A stretch of DNA of 64,000 nt from positions 135,836-199,835 of the forward strand of contig JAEYLX010000027.1 in the NCBI GenBank assembly GCA_023407575.1. Reading direction: 5' to 3'. Source of the DNA: Bacillota bacterium. Its GTDB lineage: Bacteria > Bacillota > Clostridia > Lachnospirales > Lachnospiraceae. The notes under the pieces were generated by a model. The model was given only the letters and a program-made list of their open reading frames with translations. It did no database searches and was not told the origin of the DNA. A program made the position numbers and the translations under genes. How positions within the stretch are numbered: the first letter of the stretch is position 1; every line of letters starts with the position of its first letter. Shown piece by piece: positions 17,284 through 25,936 of the stretch.

Positions 17284-20124
17284 TTGTTTGACGTTATTCT
17301 AGATTATTTGAAAAGATTTTTTAAATCAAGACTATTTCCCATTGCAGTGGTATATATCCTGTTATTGGCTGTAATTATTAACAAATTATTTATAATTCAG
17401 ATTGTAAACGGTCCGGAAGTTGATATTGCTAACGAATTGAGAGATACAAAGCAAAGAAGCATTAATACCACCAGAGGTAATATCTACGACCGTAATGGTA
17501 TTCTTTTAGCAACGAATGAAGTATCTTTCTCTGTTGTAATGGAAGCTTTAACAATAAATGATACAGATTATAATAGTATTATCCATAAATTAATTTATTT
17601 GATTGAAAAAAATGGAGATAGCCTAGATAATGAATTCTATATAAAACGGACAGGCGAAGGTGAATTTGAATTTACTGTTTCTGGTAGTGCCCTGACAAGA
17701 TTTAAAAAGAAGGTTTACGAAATGGTTAATGGAGGGGAGAAAGACTTAACAGAGGAGCAGCAACAAGCTGATGCCAATGAAGTGTTCGATTTCCTTCGTA
17801 ATGGTATAAAGAATTATCCGATGTTTCAAATTTCAGAGGAATATTCAGAAGAAGAAGCCTTAAAGATTATGGGTGTTCGTTATGATTTATATTGCGTTTA
17901 TCCAAAATATTTACAAATCTCTATTGCTTCCCATATTAGTGATGAAACGATTGCAGCGGTTAAGGAAAACAGAGAAGAGCTGCAAGGTGTTGAGATTCAA
18001 AAGCAAACCAGTCGTCACTATGAGTACAGCGAATACTTTGCCCATATCATTGGATATACCGGTAAGATGAGTGCGGAGGAATGGGATAGTAAATACGAGG
18101 AAGTTGGCGGATATACAGAAACTGATATTATTGGAAAAACTGGCTTAGAGAGTGTTTATGAGAGTGTATTAGTTGGCAAAAAGGGGTTTGAAACTGTAAC
18201 TGTAAATTCCAACAACCGAGTAATTGGAATTGTAGATAGTACAGCGTCGCAACCAGGTAATGATATCTACCTTACCTTAGATGCGAATTTGCAAAAAAAT
18301 GCTTATTTATTATTAGAAAAGGAAATAGCAAATATACTTTTGGACAGCATCGTGCCTACGATGAATTATGGTAGTAAGGGAGAAAGTGCATCAGAAATTA
18401 CCCTTCCAATCTATGAGGTATATAATGCTTTAATTAATAACAATATTATTGATACAACTGCTTTTGTGGATTCAGATGATAACCTTGAAAAAGAGGTCCA
18501 AGCAAAATATAATACAGCCTTGGTAGATGTTTTTGCAAGCTTGGATGAGTATTTGGATTATCAAAATACAATAACCAATGATAAAACAGGTGATATGGAA
18601 GACTTTTTGGATTATTTTTATAGTATCATTATTTCCAATAAGATTCTTATTAAGAGCAATATACCTGAAAATGATACTACCTATGCTGCTTATCAAAACC
18701 ACAACCTTAGCTTATCAAAGTTTTTACAGCATGCAATTGCTAATAATTGGATTGATTTGGCTGTTCTTAAAGTAGGAGACGAGTTTAACACTTCGGAAGA
18801 ACTCTACCAGAAATTAATTGATACGGTGAAAGAAAAGCTAAAGAACGATGGTACTTTTAATAAAATGATTTATCGTAATTTAATATTTTCATATAAATTA
18901 TCTGGAACTGAAATTTGTCTTTTATTATTCGAGCAAGGTGTGTTAGAATATAAGGAAAGTGAAGTAAATGCCCTAAATAATGGTACAATCTCTGCCTATG
19001 ATTTTCTCACGGGCAAGATTGAATCCTTAGCAATTACTCCAGCTATGCTTGCTCTCGAACCTTGTAGTGGTTCTGTAGTCATAACAGATGTGAATAATGG
19101 TGATGTATTAGCACTTGTTTCCTATCCAAGTTACGATAACAATCGTCTTGCAGATAAAGCAGATGCGGATTATTTTGTAAAACTTCTGAATGATAAATCT
19201 TCACCACTATATAGTAATGCAACGAAATCAACCCTTGCTCCTGGATCAACCTTCAAGATGGTTACTTCGATAGCTGCTTTAGAGGAAGGTGTAACTACAC
19301 CTACGGAAAAAATTCTGGATTTAGGAGAATTTGATAAGATTTCTCCTGCGCCAAAATGTCATATATTCCCGGGCTCTCATGGTTCAGTTGACATTGTAGA
19401 TGCATTAAAGGTATCATGTAATTATTTCTTTTTTGAAATGGCATGGAGACTGAGTAAGGATAGTGTCGGGTTATATAAACCTGAAATTGGTTTGTCAAAA
19501 TTAGAACAATATGCAACTTTATTCGGTCTAAATGAGACATCAGGAATAGAGCTTACGGATGAAAAAGATCCACAGATTTCTGACAAAGATGCGATTCGTT
19601 CTGCCATTGGACAGGGTACGAATGATTACACACCTGTTCAATTAGCTAGATATGTTACTACAATTGCAAATCGTGGTACCTGTTATGACTTGACCTTAAT
19701 TGATAGAATTGAGGATAAGGAAGGTACTGTAATCTTAGATAACAGTGCTAAAGTAAAACGCGAGCTTACGGAAGTAAAGGAAAGTACCTGGGATGCAGTA
19801 TTTGAAGGAATGTATGCCGTAGCAAATGTTGACCGTGGATCTGTAGTCGGTGATTTTAAAAACTTTTCTGTGACTGTTGCTGGAAAGACTGGTACCTCGC
19901 AGATTAGTAAATCCCATCCAAATAATGCCTTATTCGTATCGTTTGCACCTTATGAAGCACCAAAGATTTCTGTGACCTCGGTTATACCAAGGGGATACAC
20001 CTCTCATAATGCAGCGAATCTTAGTAAAAAGATCTATTCGCTGTACTTTGATAAAACAGATGTAAATACTTTGTTAAACGGTTATAACGATGCAAATACA
20101 AGCACTGGTTCAGCAATAGAATAA
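17284..20124 (+). CDS. mrdA: Penicillin-binding protein 2, class B transpeptidase of the elongasome
   Basis: This 946-residue bitopic enzyme cross-links peptidoglycan during elongation. It has a membrane helix (about 18-40), a dimerisation domain starting at RGNIYDRNGILLATN (about 64-78), and a transpeptidase domain with active-site Ser655 in STFK, SCN near 710 and KTGT at 868-871. About 250 residues between the dimerisation and catalytic parts (roughly 340-590) are an extra insertion compared with the roughly 600-700 residues of typical PBP2. The start is TTG 17284, seven bases after AGGAGG. A copy of residues about 65-243 recurs in a chimeric gene at 58104-59225. Confidence 0.95.
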   Translation: MFDVILDYLKRFFKSRLFPIAVVYILLLAVIINKLFIIQIVNGPEVDIANELRDTKQRSINTTRGNIYDRNGILLATNEVSFSVVMEALTINDTDYNSIIHKLIYLIEKNGDSLDNEFYIKRTGEGEFEFTVSGSALTRFKKKVYEMVNGGEKDLTEEQQQADANEVFDFLRNGIKNYPMFQISEEYSEEEALKIMGVRYDLYCVYPKYLQISIASHISDETIAAVKENREELQGVEIQKQTSRHYEYSEYFAHIIGYTGKMSAEEWDSKYEEVGGYTETDIIGKTGLESVYESVLVGKKGFETVTVNSNNRVIGIVDSTASQPGNDIYLTLDANLQKNAYLLLEKEIANILLDSIVPTMNYGSKGESASEITLPIYEVYNALINNNIIDTTAFVDSDDNLEKEVQAKYNTALVDVFASLDEYLDYQNTITNDKTGDMEDFLDYFYSIIISNKILIKSNIPENDTTYAAYQNHNLSLSKFLQHAIANNWIDLAVLKVGDEFNTSEELYQKLIDTVKEKLKNDGTFNKMIYRNLIFSYKLSGTEICLLLFEQGVLEYKESEVNALNNGTISAYDFLTGKIESLAITPAMLALEPCSGSVVITDVNNGDVLALVSYPSYDNNRLADKADADYFVKLLNDKSSPLYSNATKSTLAPGSTFKMVTSIAALEEGVTTPTEKILDLGEFDKISPAPKCHIFPGSHGSVDIVDALKVSCNYFFFEMAWRLSKDSVGLYKPEIGLSKLEQYATLFGLNETSGIELTDEKDPQISDKDAIRSAIGQGTNDYTPVQLARYVTTIANRGTCYDLTLIDRIEDKEGTVILDNSAKVKRELTEVKESTWDAVFEGMYAVANVDRGSVVGDFKNFSVTVAGKTGTSQISKSHPNNALFVSFAPYEAPKISVTSVIPRGYTSHNAANLSKKIYSLYFDKTDVNTLLNGYNDANTSTGSAIE

Positions 20125-20180
20125 AGATATTATGTGAATGTCCCAAAGTTACAGATAACAAGAAAGGCAAGGTTATTACT

Positions 20181-20846
20181 ATGAATAATTCAGTTATGAT
20201 TAAGGGAAATAAATACGGCATCATAGTAGTTTTAAACCCTGAAGTACCTTTTGATGAATTAAAACTTTTAATTGCTGATAAATTCAAGGAATCAAGTAAG
20301 TTTTTTGAAAATGCTAAAATGGCAATCAGCTTTGAAGGAAGAAAATTAACCAATGATGAGCAAAGGGATATTTTAGATATTATTGCAAATAATACCGATA
20401 TGCATATTGTATGCATTATGGATAATGACAACGAAAAAGAAGATGCCTTTCGTAAAACATTAGAACAGAGACTGATGGAATTATCCAATAGCACCGGACA
20501 GTTTTATAAGGGAATCTTAAGATCGGGTGCTTCCCTTGAGTTTGAAACCAGTGTTGTAATCATTGGTGATGTGAATCATGGCGCACGGGTGGTGTCAAAG
20601 GGGAACATCATTGTCCTTGGTGCTTTAAAGGGCAATGCCTTTGCAGGAGCAACAGGAAATACAAATTCCTTTGTTGTAGCTCTTGACATGAGTCCAACTC
20701 AGATTCGAATTGCAGATTCCATTGCAAGAGCACCTGACAAGCCGGTAAAGGACGAGGTGAAGGAAGCAAAGATTGCATTTTTAGAAGAGGGAAATATCTA
20801 TATTGAACCCTTAAATAAAAGCATTTTACAAGATATACGACTGTAG
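20181..20846 (+). CDS. minC: Septum site-determining protein MinC
   Basis: MinC inhibits FtsZ polymerisation away from midcell. The 221-residue protein has an N-terminal FtsZ-inhibiting domain and a C-terminal beta-helix domain with GDVNHGARVVSKGNIIVLGALKG, the MinD-binding surface pattern. It starts at ATG 20181 about 56 bp after mrdA. Its downstream neighbour minD is 198 bp away, an unusually long gap for this operon. Confidence 0.94.
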   Translation: MNNSVMIKGNKYGIIVVLNPEVPFDELKLLIADKFKESSKFFENAKMAISFEGRKLTNDEQRDILDIIANNTDMHIVCIMDNDNEKEDAFRKTLEQRLMELSNSTGQFYKGILRSGASLEFETSVVIIGDVNHGARVVSKGNIIVLGALKGNAFAGATGNTNSFVVALDMSPTQIRIADSIARAPDKPVKDEVKEAKIAFLEEGNIYIEPLNKSILQDIRL

Positions 20847-20942
20847 ACATACAGTTCTTGTCAGAGGAGGTACCTCTGCTCACAATATTGGTAATATTTG
20901 TTGCTGTGAAGAAACTGAACAGTTAGCAATATTTTATATAAA

Positions 20943-21024
20943 GGAGGATCTCATCCTTCTTGCCGAGGAGATTTTATCCGTAACCGGGAAATCTTCTTGG
21001 TCATACCAAGTTTTTAAATTTCAA
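20943..21024 (+). other. Structured leader between minC and minD (three hairpins)
   Basis: Three successive stems can form in the 198-bp gap: AGGAGGAT with ATCCTTCT (20943-20960), GAGGAGATTT with AAATCTTCTT (about 20965-20998), and CTTGGT-CAT-ACCAAG followed by TTTTT (about 20995-21016). The last looks like a weak terminator. The stretch could act in differential expression or RNA processing between minC and minDE; no known riboswitch class is recognised. Confidence 0.4.
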
Positions 21025-21043
21025 CTCGGAGGATTAATTAAAA

Positions 21044-21835
21044 ATGGGAGAAGTAATCGTTGTAACATCTGGTAAAGGTGGTGTTGGTAAGACAACAACA
21101 ACTGCCAATGTAGGTACTGGCCTAGCTATGCTGGACAAGAAAGTCGTATTAATCGATACAGATATCGGTTTAAGAAATCTTGACGTAGTAATGGGTCTTG
21201 AAAATCGTATCGTTTATAATCTTGTTGATGTTATAGAAGGTGCCTGCCGTATTCGCAATGCTCTAATTAAAGACAAGCGTTATCCAAATTTATACTTATT
21301 ACCTTCTGCGCAAACTAGAGATAAGAATGCTGTAACTCCCGAGCAGATGAAGAAGCTGGCTGATGAGCTTCGTGATGAATTTGATTACATATTAATGGAC
21401 TGTCCCGCAGGCATTGAACAAGGATTTAAGAATGCAATTGCCGGTGCAGACAGAGCATTAGTTGTTACTACTCCAGAAGTTTCTGCAGTAAGAGATGCAG
21501 ATCGTATTATTGGCTTGTTAGAGGCAAATGAAATGAAGCAGACACATCTAATCGTTAATCGTATTCGTATGGATATGGTAAAACGTGGGGATATGATGTC
21601 CAGTGAAGATGTTTGTGAAATTCTTGCAATTGATCTAATTGGTATCGTCCCTGATGATGAGAATATTGTTATCTCAACAAATCAAGGTGAACCACTGGTT
21701 GGCTCTGACTCACTTGCTGGAAAAGCTTATATGAATATCTGTAAAAGAATCATTGGAGAAGAAGTTCCTTATCTTGACTTAGAGGAAAGACAGGGAATCT
21801 TAGGAAAGCTTTTTGGCAAACGAAAGAAAAATTAG
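21044..21835 (+). CDS. minD: Septum site-determining ATPase MinD
   Basis: A 263-residue ParA/MinD-type ATPase that recruits MinC to the membrane. It has the deviant Walker A GKGGVGKTT (residues 10-18), the DTDIGLRNLD switch and the DCPAGIE Walker B segment. The C-terminus ILGKLFGKRKK is an amphipathic membrane-targeting helix. The start is an ATG behind CTCGGAGGA. minE follows after 12 bp. Confidence 0.97.
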   Translation: MGEVIVVTSGKGGVGKTTTTANVGTGLAMLDKKVVLIDTDIGLRNLDVVMGLENRIVYNLVDVIEGACRIRNALIKDKRYPNLYLLPSAQTRDKNAVTPEQMKKLADELRDEFDYILMDCPAGIEQGFKNAIAGADRALVVTTPEVSAVRDADRIIGLLEANEMKQTHLIVNRIRMDMVKRGDMMSSEDVCEILAIDLIGIVPDDENIVISTNQGEPLVGSDSLAGKAYMNICKRIIGEEVPYLDLEERQGILGKLFGKRKKN

Positions 21836-21847
21836 GGAGGTTGTGTA

Positions 21848-22123
21848 ATGGGCTTTTCAGATTTTTTTAAGAAAAAAGGGACCGGCAGTATAGCAAAAGA
21901 TCGATTAAAACTGGTCTTAGTATCTGACCGAGCTGGTTGTTCCCCCGAAATTATGGAACAAATTAAAAATGATATCATAGCTGTAATATCAAGATATATT
22001 GAAATTGATCTTGATGGCCTGGATATCAAAATAACCCAGATGGAATCTGAATCTAACAACGGATCTGTACCGGCATTATTTGCCAATATTCCAATTAAGG
22101 ATTTAAAGTCAACGAAGAAATAA
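21848..22123 (+). CDS. minE: Cell division topological specificity factor MinE
   Basis: A 91-residue MinE: the N-terminal amphipathic MinD-binding segment (FSDFFKKKGTGSIAKDRLKL) is followed by the dimerising beta-alpha-beta domain. MinE stimulates MinD ATPase and drives its redistribution. It is translated from GGGAGG 12 bp after minD and followed by rodA after 11 bp. The pairing of MinE with MinCD, rather than DivIVA/MinJ as in Bacillus, is usual for clostridia. Confidence 0.95.
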   Translation: MGFSDFFKKKGTGSIAKDRLKLVLVSDRAGCSPEIMEQIKNDIIAVISRYIEIDLDGLDIKITQMESESNNGSVPALFANIPIKDLKSTKK

Positions 22124-22134
22124 GGAAGAGTTAA

Positions 22135-23280
22135 ATGTTAGAAAGTATAAAGCATTACTTTAAAAGATATGACTATAAGAAATTTAATATTACGTTAATG
22201 GTGGTTGTAGTAATTATCAGCCTGATTGGAGCATTTTTAGTAAAACAAGTAGAGTTAGAGGGAGAAAACTTATTACTAAAACAGCTGGCTGGCTTAGTAG
22301 GAGGTATCTTTCTCGCACTCATTGTAGCCATAATTGATTATCATTTTATTTGCAGCTTCTATATTATTCTCTATATCATAAACATGATTTTATTGGTTTA
22401 TGTTAAGTTATTTGGTATAAACTTAAATGAAGCCCAAAGATGGATTCAGATTGGCCCAATTCAATTTCAACCTTCAGAGCTGACTAAAATTATACTGATC
22501 TTGTTTATTGCAATGTATTTCACGCATTTACGGGCTAGGATTAATAATTTTTTTGTTTTAGCAATCTCTGTTGTGGCTATTGCCATTCCAGTATATTTTA
22601 TTTTGGAACAACCGAACTTATCTACCAGCTTAGTTATTTTATTCATCTTTGCGACAATGGTATTTGTTGCCGGAATTAGCTGGAAGATAATTCTACCGAT
22701 AGTGGTAATCGGTGTACCCGTTGTTTTTGGCCTTTTTTGGTATATACAACAAGATTACCAGGTACTTCTTAATCCTTATCAGAGAAATCGTATTCTTTCT
22801 ATTATTACTCCGGAAGAATATCCAGCCATTATGTATCAACAGGATTTGTCAAAAATGGCAGTTGGAACTGGTCAATTAACTGGTAAAATATTTGCAGACG
22901 GGGATGTTGGTAAACGTGTCTATGACCGTATTCCGATTTCAGAAAGTGACTTTATCTTTTCTGTAGCTGGAGAGGAATTTGGGTTCCTTGGTTGTTGTAT
23001 TATTATTGCTTTATACGCAGTTATTATTTATATTTGCTTAATGACAGCCAGAAAAGCACCAGATTATCTGGGGATGTTAATTGCAATAGGATTGGCATCC
23101 ATGTTTGCCTTCCAGGTATTTGTTAATGTCGGGGTAGTAACGGCCCTTCTACCTAATACTGGGATACCCTTACCATTCCTAAGCTCTGGCTTAAGTTCGA
23201 TGATAAGTGGTATGATAGCGGTTGGATTGATTTTGAACATTCGTATGCAACCACAAAAAACAAGAAGTCATCATAAATAA
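22135..23280 (+). CDS. rodA: Rod shape-determining SEDS glycosyltransferase RodA
   Basis: The 381-residue FtsW/RodA/SpoVE protein has about ten membrane helices and the SEDS signatures QRWIQIGPIQFQPSEL and FIFSVAGEEFGFLG; the C-terminal loop PFLSSGLSSM is also conserved. RodA polymerises glycan strands with PBP2. It closes the shape and division cluster after minE, which favours RodA over FtsW, although FtsW or SpoVE paralogues cannot be excluded by sequence alone. Confidence 0.93.
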   Translation: MLESIKHYFKRYDYKKFNITLMVVVVIISLIGAFLVKQVELEGENLLLKQLAGLVGGIFLALIVAIIDYHFICSFYIILYIINMILLVYVKLFGINLNEAQRWIQIGPIQFQPSELTKIILILFIAMYFTHLRARINNFFVLAISVVAIAIPVYFILEQPNLSTSLVILFIFATMVFVAGISWKIILPIVVIGVPVVFGLFWYIQQDYQVLLNPYQRNRILSIITPEEYPAIMYQQDLSKMAVGTGQLTGKIFADGDVGKRVYDRIPISESDFIFSVAGEEFGFLGCCIIIALYAVIIYICLMTARKAPDYLGMLIAIGLASMFAFQVFVNVGVVTALLPNTGIPLPFLSSGLSSMISGMIAVGLILNIRMQPQKTRSHHK

Positions 23281-23396
23281 ATTCTTGGGATTTTGCGCTA
23301 TATGTGCTTAAATACCTCATAGAGTTTTATAAACTGGATAGTTACAATAATTTAATATATATTTGAGCCTGCGTAAGCGGCAGAAGGGAGGTTAAT

Positions 23397-23795
23397 ATGA
23401 ATATTGGTATGATTGCACATGATGCAAAAAAGAAGTTAATGCAAAATTTTTGTATCGCATATAGAGGCATTTTGAGTAAGAACACGCTATATGCAACAGG
23501 CACAACCGGACGTTTGATCGAAGAAGTAACCAATCTTAATGTCCATAAGTATTTAGCTGGTCATTTAGGAGGAGTACAGCAATTAGGTTCTCAAATTGAA
23601 CATAATCAAATGGATATGGTAATATTTTTACGTGATCCACTTACCCCTAAGTCACATGAACCAGATATAAATAATATTTATCAGCTTTGTGATAAGCACA
23701 ATATTCCTTTGGCAACAAATCTTGCAACCGCAGAGCTTTTAATTAAAGCGCTAGATCGCGGTGATCTTGATTGGAGAGAGCTTTTTAAATCCTAG
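23397..23795 (+). CDS. mgsA: Methylglyoxal synthase
   Basis: MgsA converts dihydroxyacetone phosphate to methylglyoxal and phosphate, a bypass that relieves sugar-phosphate stress. The 132-residue protein has the IAHDAKK start, TGTTGRLIEE and the catalytic-region motif FLRDPLTPKSHEPDI with ATNLATAELL. The start is ATG 23397 behind GGGAGG. It follows rodA by 116 bp and precedes a carboxypeptidase-like gene. Confidence 0.96.
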   Translation: MNIGMIAHDAKKKLMQNFCIAYRGILSKNTLYATGTTGRLIEEVTNLNVHKYLAGHLGGVQQLGSQIEHNQMDMVIFLRDPLTPKSHEPDINNIYQLCDKHNIPLATNLATAELLIKALDRGDLDWRELFKS

Positions 23796-23830
23796 GATAA
23801 CTTATGGTAATCAACAGGAGAGAAGTACTT

Positions 23831-24799
23831 ATGAAGAAAAGTTTGATCGGTTTCTTAATGTTAACGGCTGTCCTATTGACAGGGTGCCAAAGAACCACAG
23901 AGGAATTGCTATCCTATGAGGACACATTATCCAAACAGACTTCAACGATGGACCAAAGAATTACGCAAAGTGATTTTATAGCAAAAGACATAGCAGTAGT
24001 CACAGACCAAGAGAACGTTGGTGGTGATGAAACAATTACAGCAGGGGCTGCCTTATTCATAAATCAAACTGACAAAGAAATAATCTATGCAGATCATGTA
24101 TTCGACCAGCTATATCCAGCCAGTCTAACGAAATTAATGACTGCTTTAGTTGTATTACGTTATGGGGAATTAAATGACCTTGTTACCATAGGACAGAATG
24201 CTACTGATATATCTAAAATCGGTGCAAAAGTATGTGGCTACAAGGAGGGAGATACCGTAACTCTTGAAGCATTATTATACAGTCTGATTGTTTATTCTGG
24301 AAATGATGCTGCAATTGCTATTGCAGAACATGTTGGCAGTAATGAAGAGAACTTTGTCAACCTTATGAATAAAGAGGCTCTTAAAATTGGTGCAGTTCAT
24401 TCCAATTTTGTTAATTCCCATGGATTACAGAAAGAGGATCAGCTAGTTACAGCATATGATATCTATTTAATCATGAAAGAACTGCTAACCTATGATACCT
24501 TTAAAACCATCCTTGGGACCAATTCTTATACGGCAATCTATCATGATAAAGAAGGTGTTGAAAAACAAAAGACCTTTTCTTCAACAAATCCTTACAAGGA
24601 AGACAATGAAACAACGGCTGGCGAGCTTACAATACTTGGTGGCTTAGCAGGTTCTACTAATAAAGCAGGTCATTGTCTCATATTATATAGTAAGGACCAA
24701 GATAATAAGGAGTATATTTCTATACTTTTAAAGACGAACGACAGTGATTCTTTGTATACACAGATGAATTCCCTGCTTCTATCAACTTCGACAAAATAG
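23831..24799 (+). CDS. D-alanyl-D-alanine carboxypeptidase-like lipoprotein with altered KTG motif
   Basis: A serine-type D,D-carboxypeptidase fold (DacA/PBP5 family) of 322 residues, probably trimming stem peptides outside the membrane. It has a lipoprotein signal with lipobox LLTGC (Cys19), Ser98-Lys101 in SLTK and Ser156-Gly157-Asn158 in YSGND. At the third motif, where the family has GGKTG, the sequence reads GGLAG (272-274), so the conserved Lys and Thr are missing; activity may be reduced or lost. The start is ATG 23831 behind AGGAGA; the ATG at 23804 would spoil the signal peptide. A terminator overlaps its stop codon. Confidence 0.85.
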   Translation: MKKSLIGFLMLTAVLLTGCQRTTEELLSYEDTLSKQTSTMDQRITQSDFIAKDIAVVTDQENVGGDETITAGAALFINQTDKEIIYADHVFDQLYPASLTKLMTALVVLRYGELNDLVTIGQNATDISKIGAKVCGYKEGDTVTLEALLYSLIVYSGNDAAIAIAEHVGSNEENFVNLMNKEALKIGAVHSNFVNSHGLQKEDQLVTAYDIYLIMKELLTYDTFKTILGTNSYTAIYHDKEGVEKQKTFSSTNPYKEDNETTAGELTILGGLAGSTNKAGHCLILYSKDQDNKEYISILLKTNDSDSLYTQMNSLLLSTSTK

Positions 24800-24820
24800 C
24801 AGGAGATGTTCCTGCTTTTA
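24798..24820 (+). terminator. Terminator overlapping the carboxypeptidase stop codon
   Basis: AGCAGGA (24798-24804) pairs with TCCTGCT (24810-24816), followed by TTTA. Short but compact. Confidence 0.65.
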
Positions 24821-25010
24821 TCGTCTGAAAAACGAAAGAAAAGAAATAAATTATCGGATTATTTCATGTTGAAACAGGAAATTAATAGTTGTTTTTCGGT
24901 AATATTTGTACTATAATATTCTTATAAATTAATAATTTTATCAATATTGTACAATTTAATAACTGGCACCGCACAACTTATGTTGCGCCCACCATAAGGA
25001 GGAGATTACA

Positions 25011-25430
25011 ATGATACAGATTATTTCAGGTGAAAAAGGTAAGGGTAAAACTAAAATCCTTATTGACAAAGCGAATACTGAAGTGAGAGCCGCTAAAGGA
25101 AGCATTGTTTATCTTGACAAAAGCAACAAGCATATGTATGAATTGAGTAATAAAATCCGACTTGAGAATGTACGCGATTATTTTATTGAGAACGATAGTG
25201 AATTTGTTGGTTTTTTAAGTGGTATTATATCTGGAAATCATGATCTTCAGGCGGTATATCTTGATAGTTTCCTCAAAATAGCTTATGTAGATGATAATAA
25301 TTTTGAAACGGTTTACTCAAAAATTGAGAAACTGTCTGAAAAATTTAATGTTGATTTCATTTTAAGTATTTCATTAAATGATAATCAGCTTCCAGAAAAC
25401 GTGAAAAAGAATGTAATTGTATCCCTGTAA
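25011..25430 (+). CDS. Small P-loop protein of unknown function
   Basis: A 139-residue protein beginning with a clear Walker A, GEKGKGKTK (residues 7-15), and a possible Walker B (AVYLDSFLKIAY). It is a shortened P-loop NTPase-like fold, sometimes annotated as ATP-binding or PilT-like in Lachnospiraceae, but no helicase or motor motif is present and no function can be assigned. The start is an ATG behind AAGGAGGAG. A strong terminator follows and serves also the convergent gene. Confidence 0.75.
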   Translation: MIQIISGEKGKGKTKILIDKANTEVRAAKGSIVYLDKSNKHMYELSNKIRLENVRDYFIENDSEFVGFLSGIISGNHDLQAVYLDSFLKIAYVDDNNFETVYSKIEKLSEKFNVDFILSISLNDNQLPENVKKNVIVSL

Positions 25431-25450
25431 TGATACTTCATAAACGATAA

Positions 25451-25484
25451 AGGAGCGTTCGCTTTAACGACGCTCCTATTTTTT
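25451..25484. terminator. Terminator between convergent genes
   Basis: AGGAGCGT (25451-25458) pairs with ACGCTCCT (25470-25477), followed by ATTTTTTG on the plus strand. It lies between the plus-strand P-loop gene and the minus-strand DUF378 gene; the T run favours plus-strand termination. Confidence 0.85.
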
Positions 25485-25489
25485 GCCCA

Positions 25490-25687
25490 TTAATCATTTC
25501 TAAGTCTTCCGAAGAAGCTTAAAGCATATAGACCTGACACACCAACTAAGGAATAAACAATTCTGCTCGCTAAAGTCATATCTCCAAAAATTGTTGCAAC
25601 TAAATCAAAGCTGAAAAAGCCAATAAGGCCCCAATTGATTGCACCTACTACGACTAATATGAGCGCAATGTAATCCAATGTTTTCAT
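25490..25687 (-). CDS. DUF378 small membrane protein
   Basis: A 65-residue protein with two membrane helices and the family signature IALILVVVGAINWGLIGF followed by FDLVATIFG and RIVYSLVGVSGLYAL. Function unknown. The ATG is preceded on the minus strand by AAAGGAGGTTCG. It is the only minus-strand gene in the first 41 kb, monocistronic and convergent with the P-loop gene. Confidence 0.92.
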   Translation of the reverse strand: MKTLDYIALILVVVGAINWGLIGFFSFDLVATIFGDMTLASRIVYSLVGVSGLYALSFFGRLRND

Positions 25688-25936
25688 AACGAACCTCCTT
25701 TATGAATAAGTTAGAAATTTCTGTTGCTTATCCGATAAGTAAGCAATTAAATAATAGAAATTGCTTCTGCATATAGAATAACCATTTTTCAAGTTATTAT
25801 TCAAAAATAGATAGTATAGGACTTTTTTCGGAGTTTCTTGGCGAAGAAAAAGTAAAAAAACTATTTAAAAATAGTTCGTTTATCAGTATAATACTACTTA
25901 TGATATCTACAAATCACAGTATCTGGAGGTGCAGTC

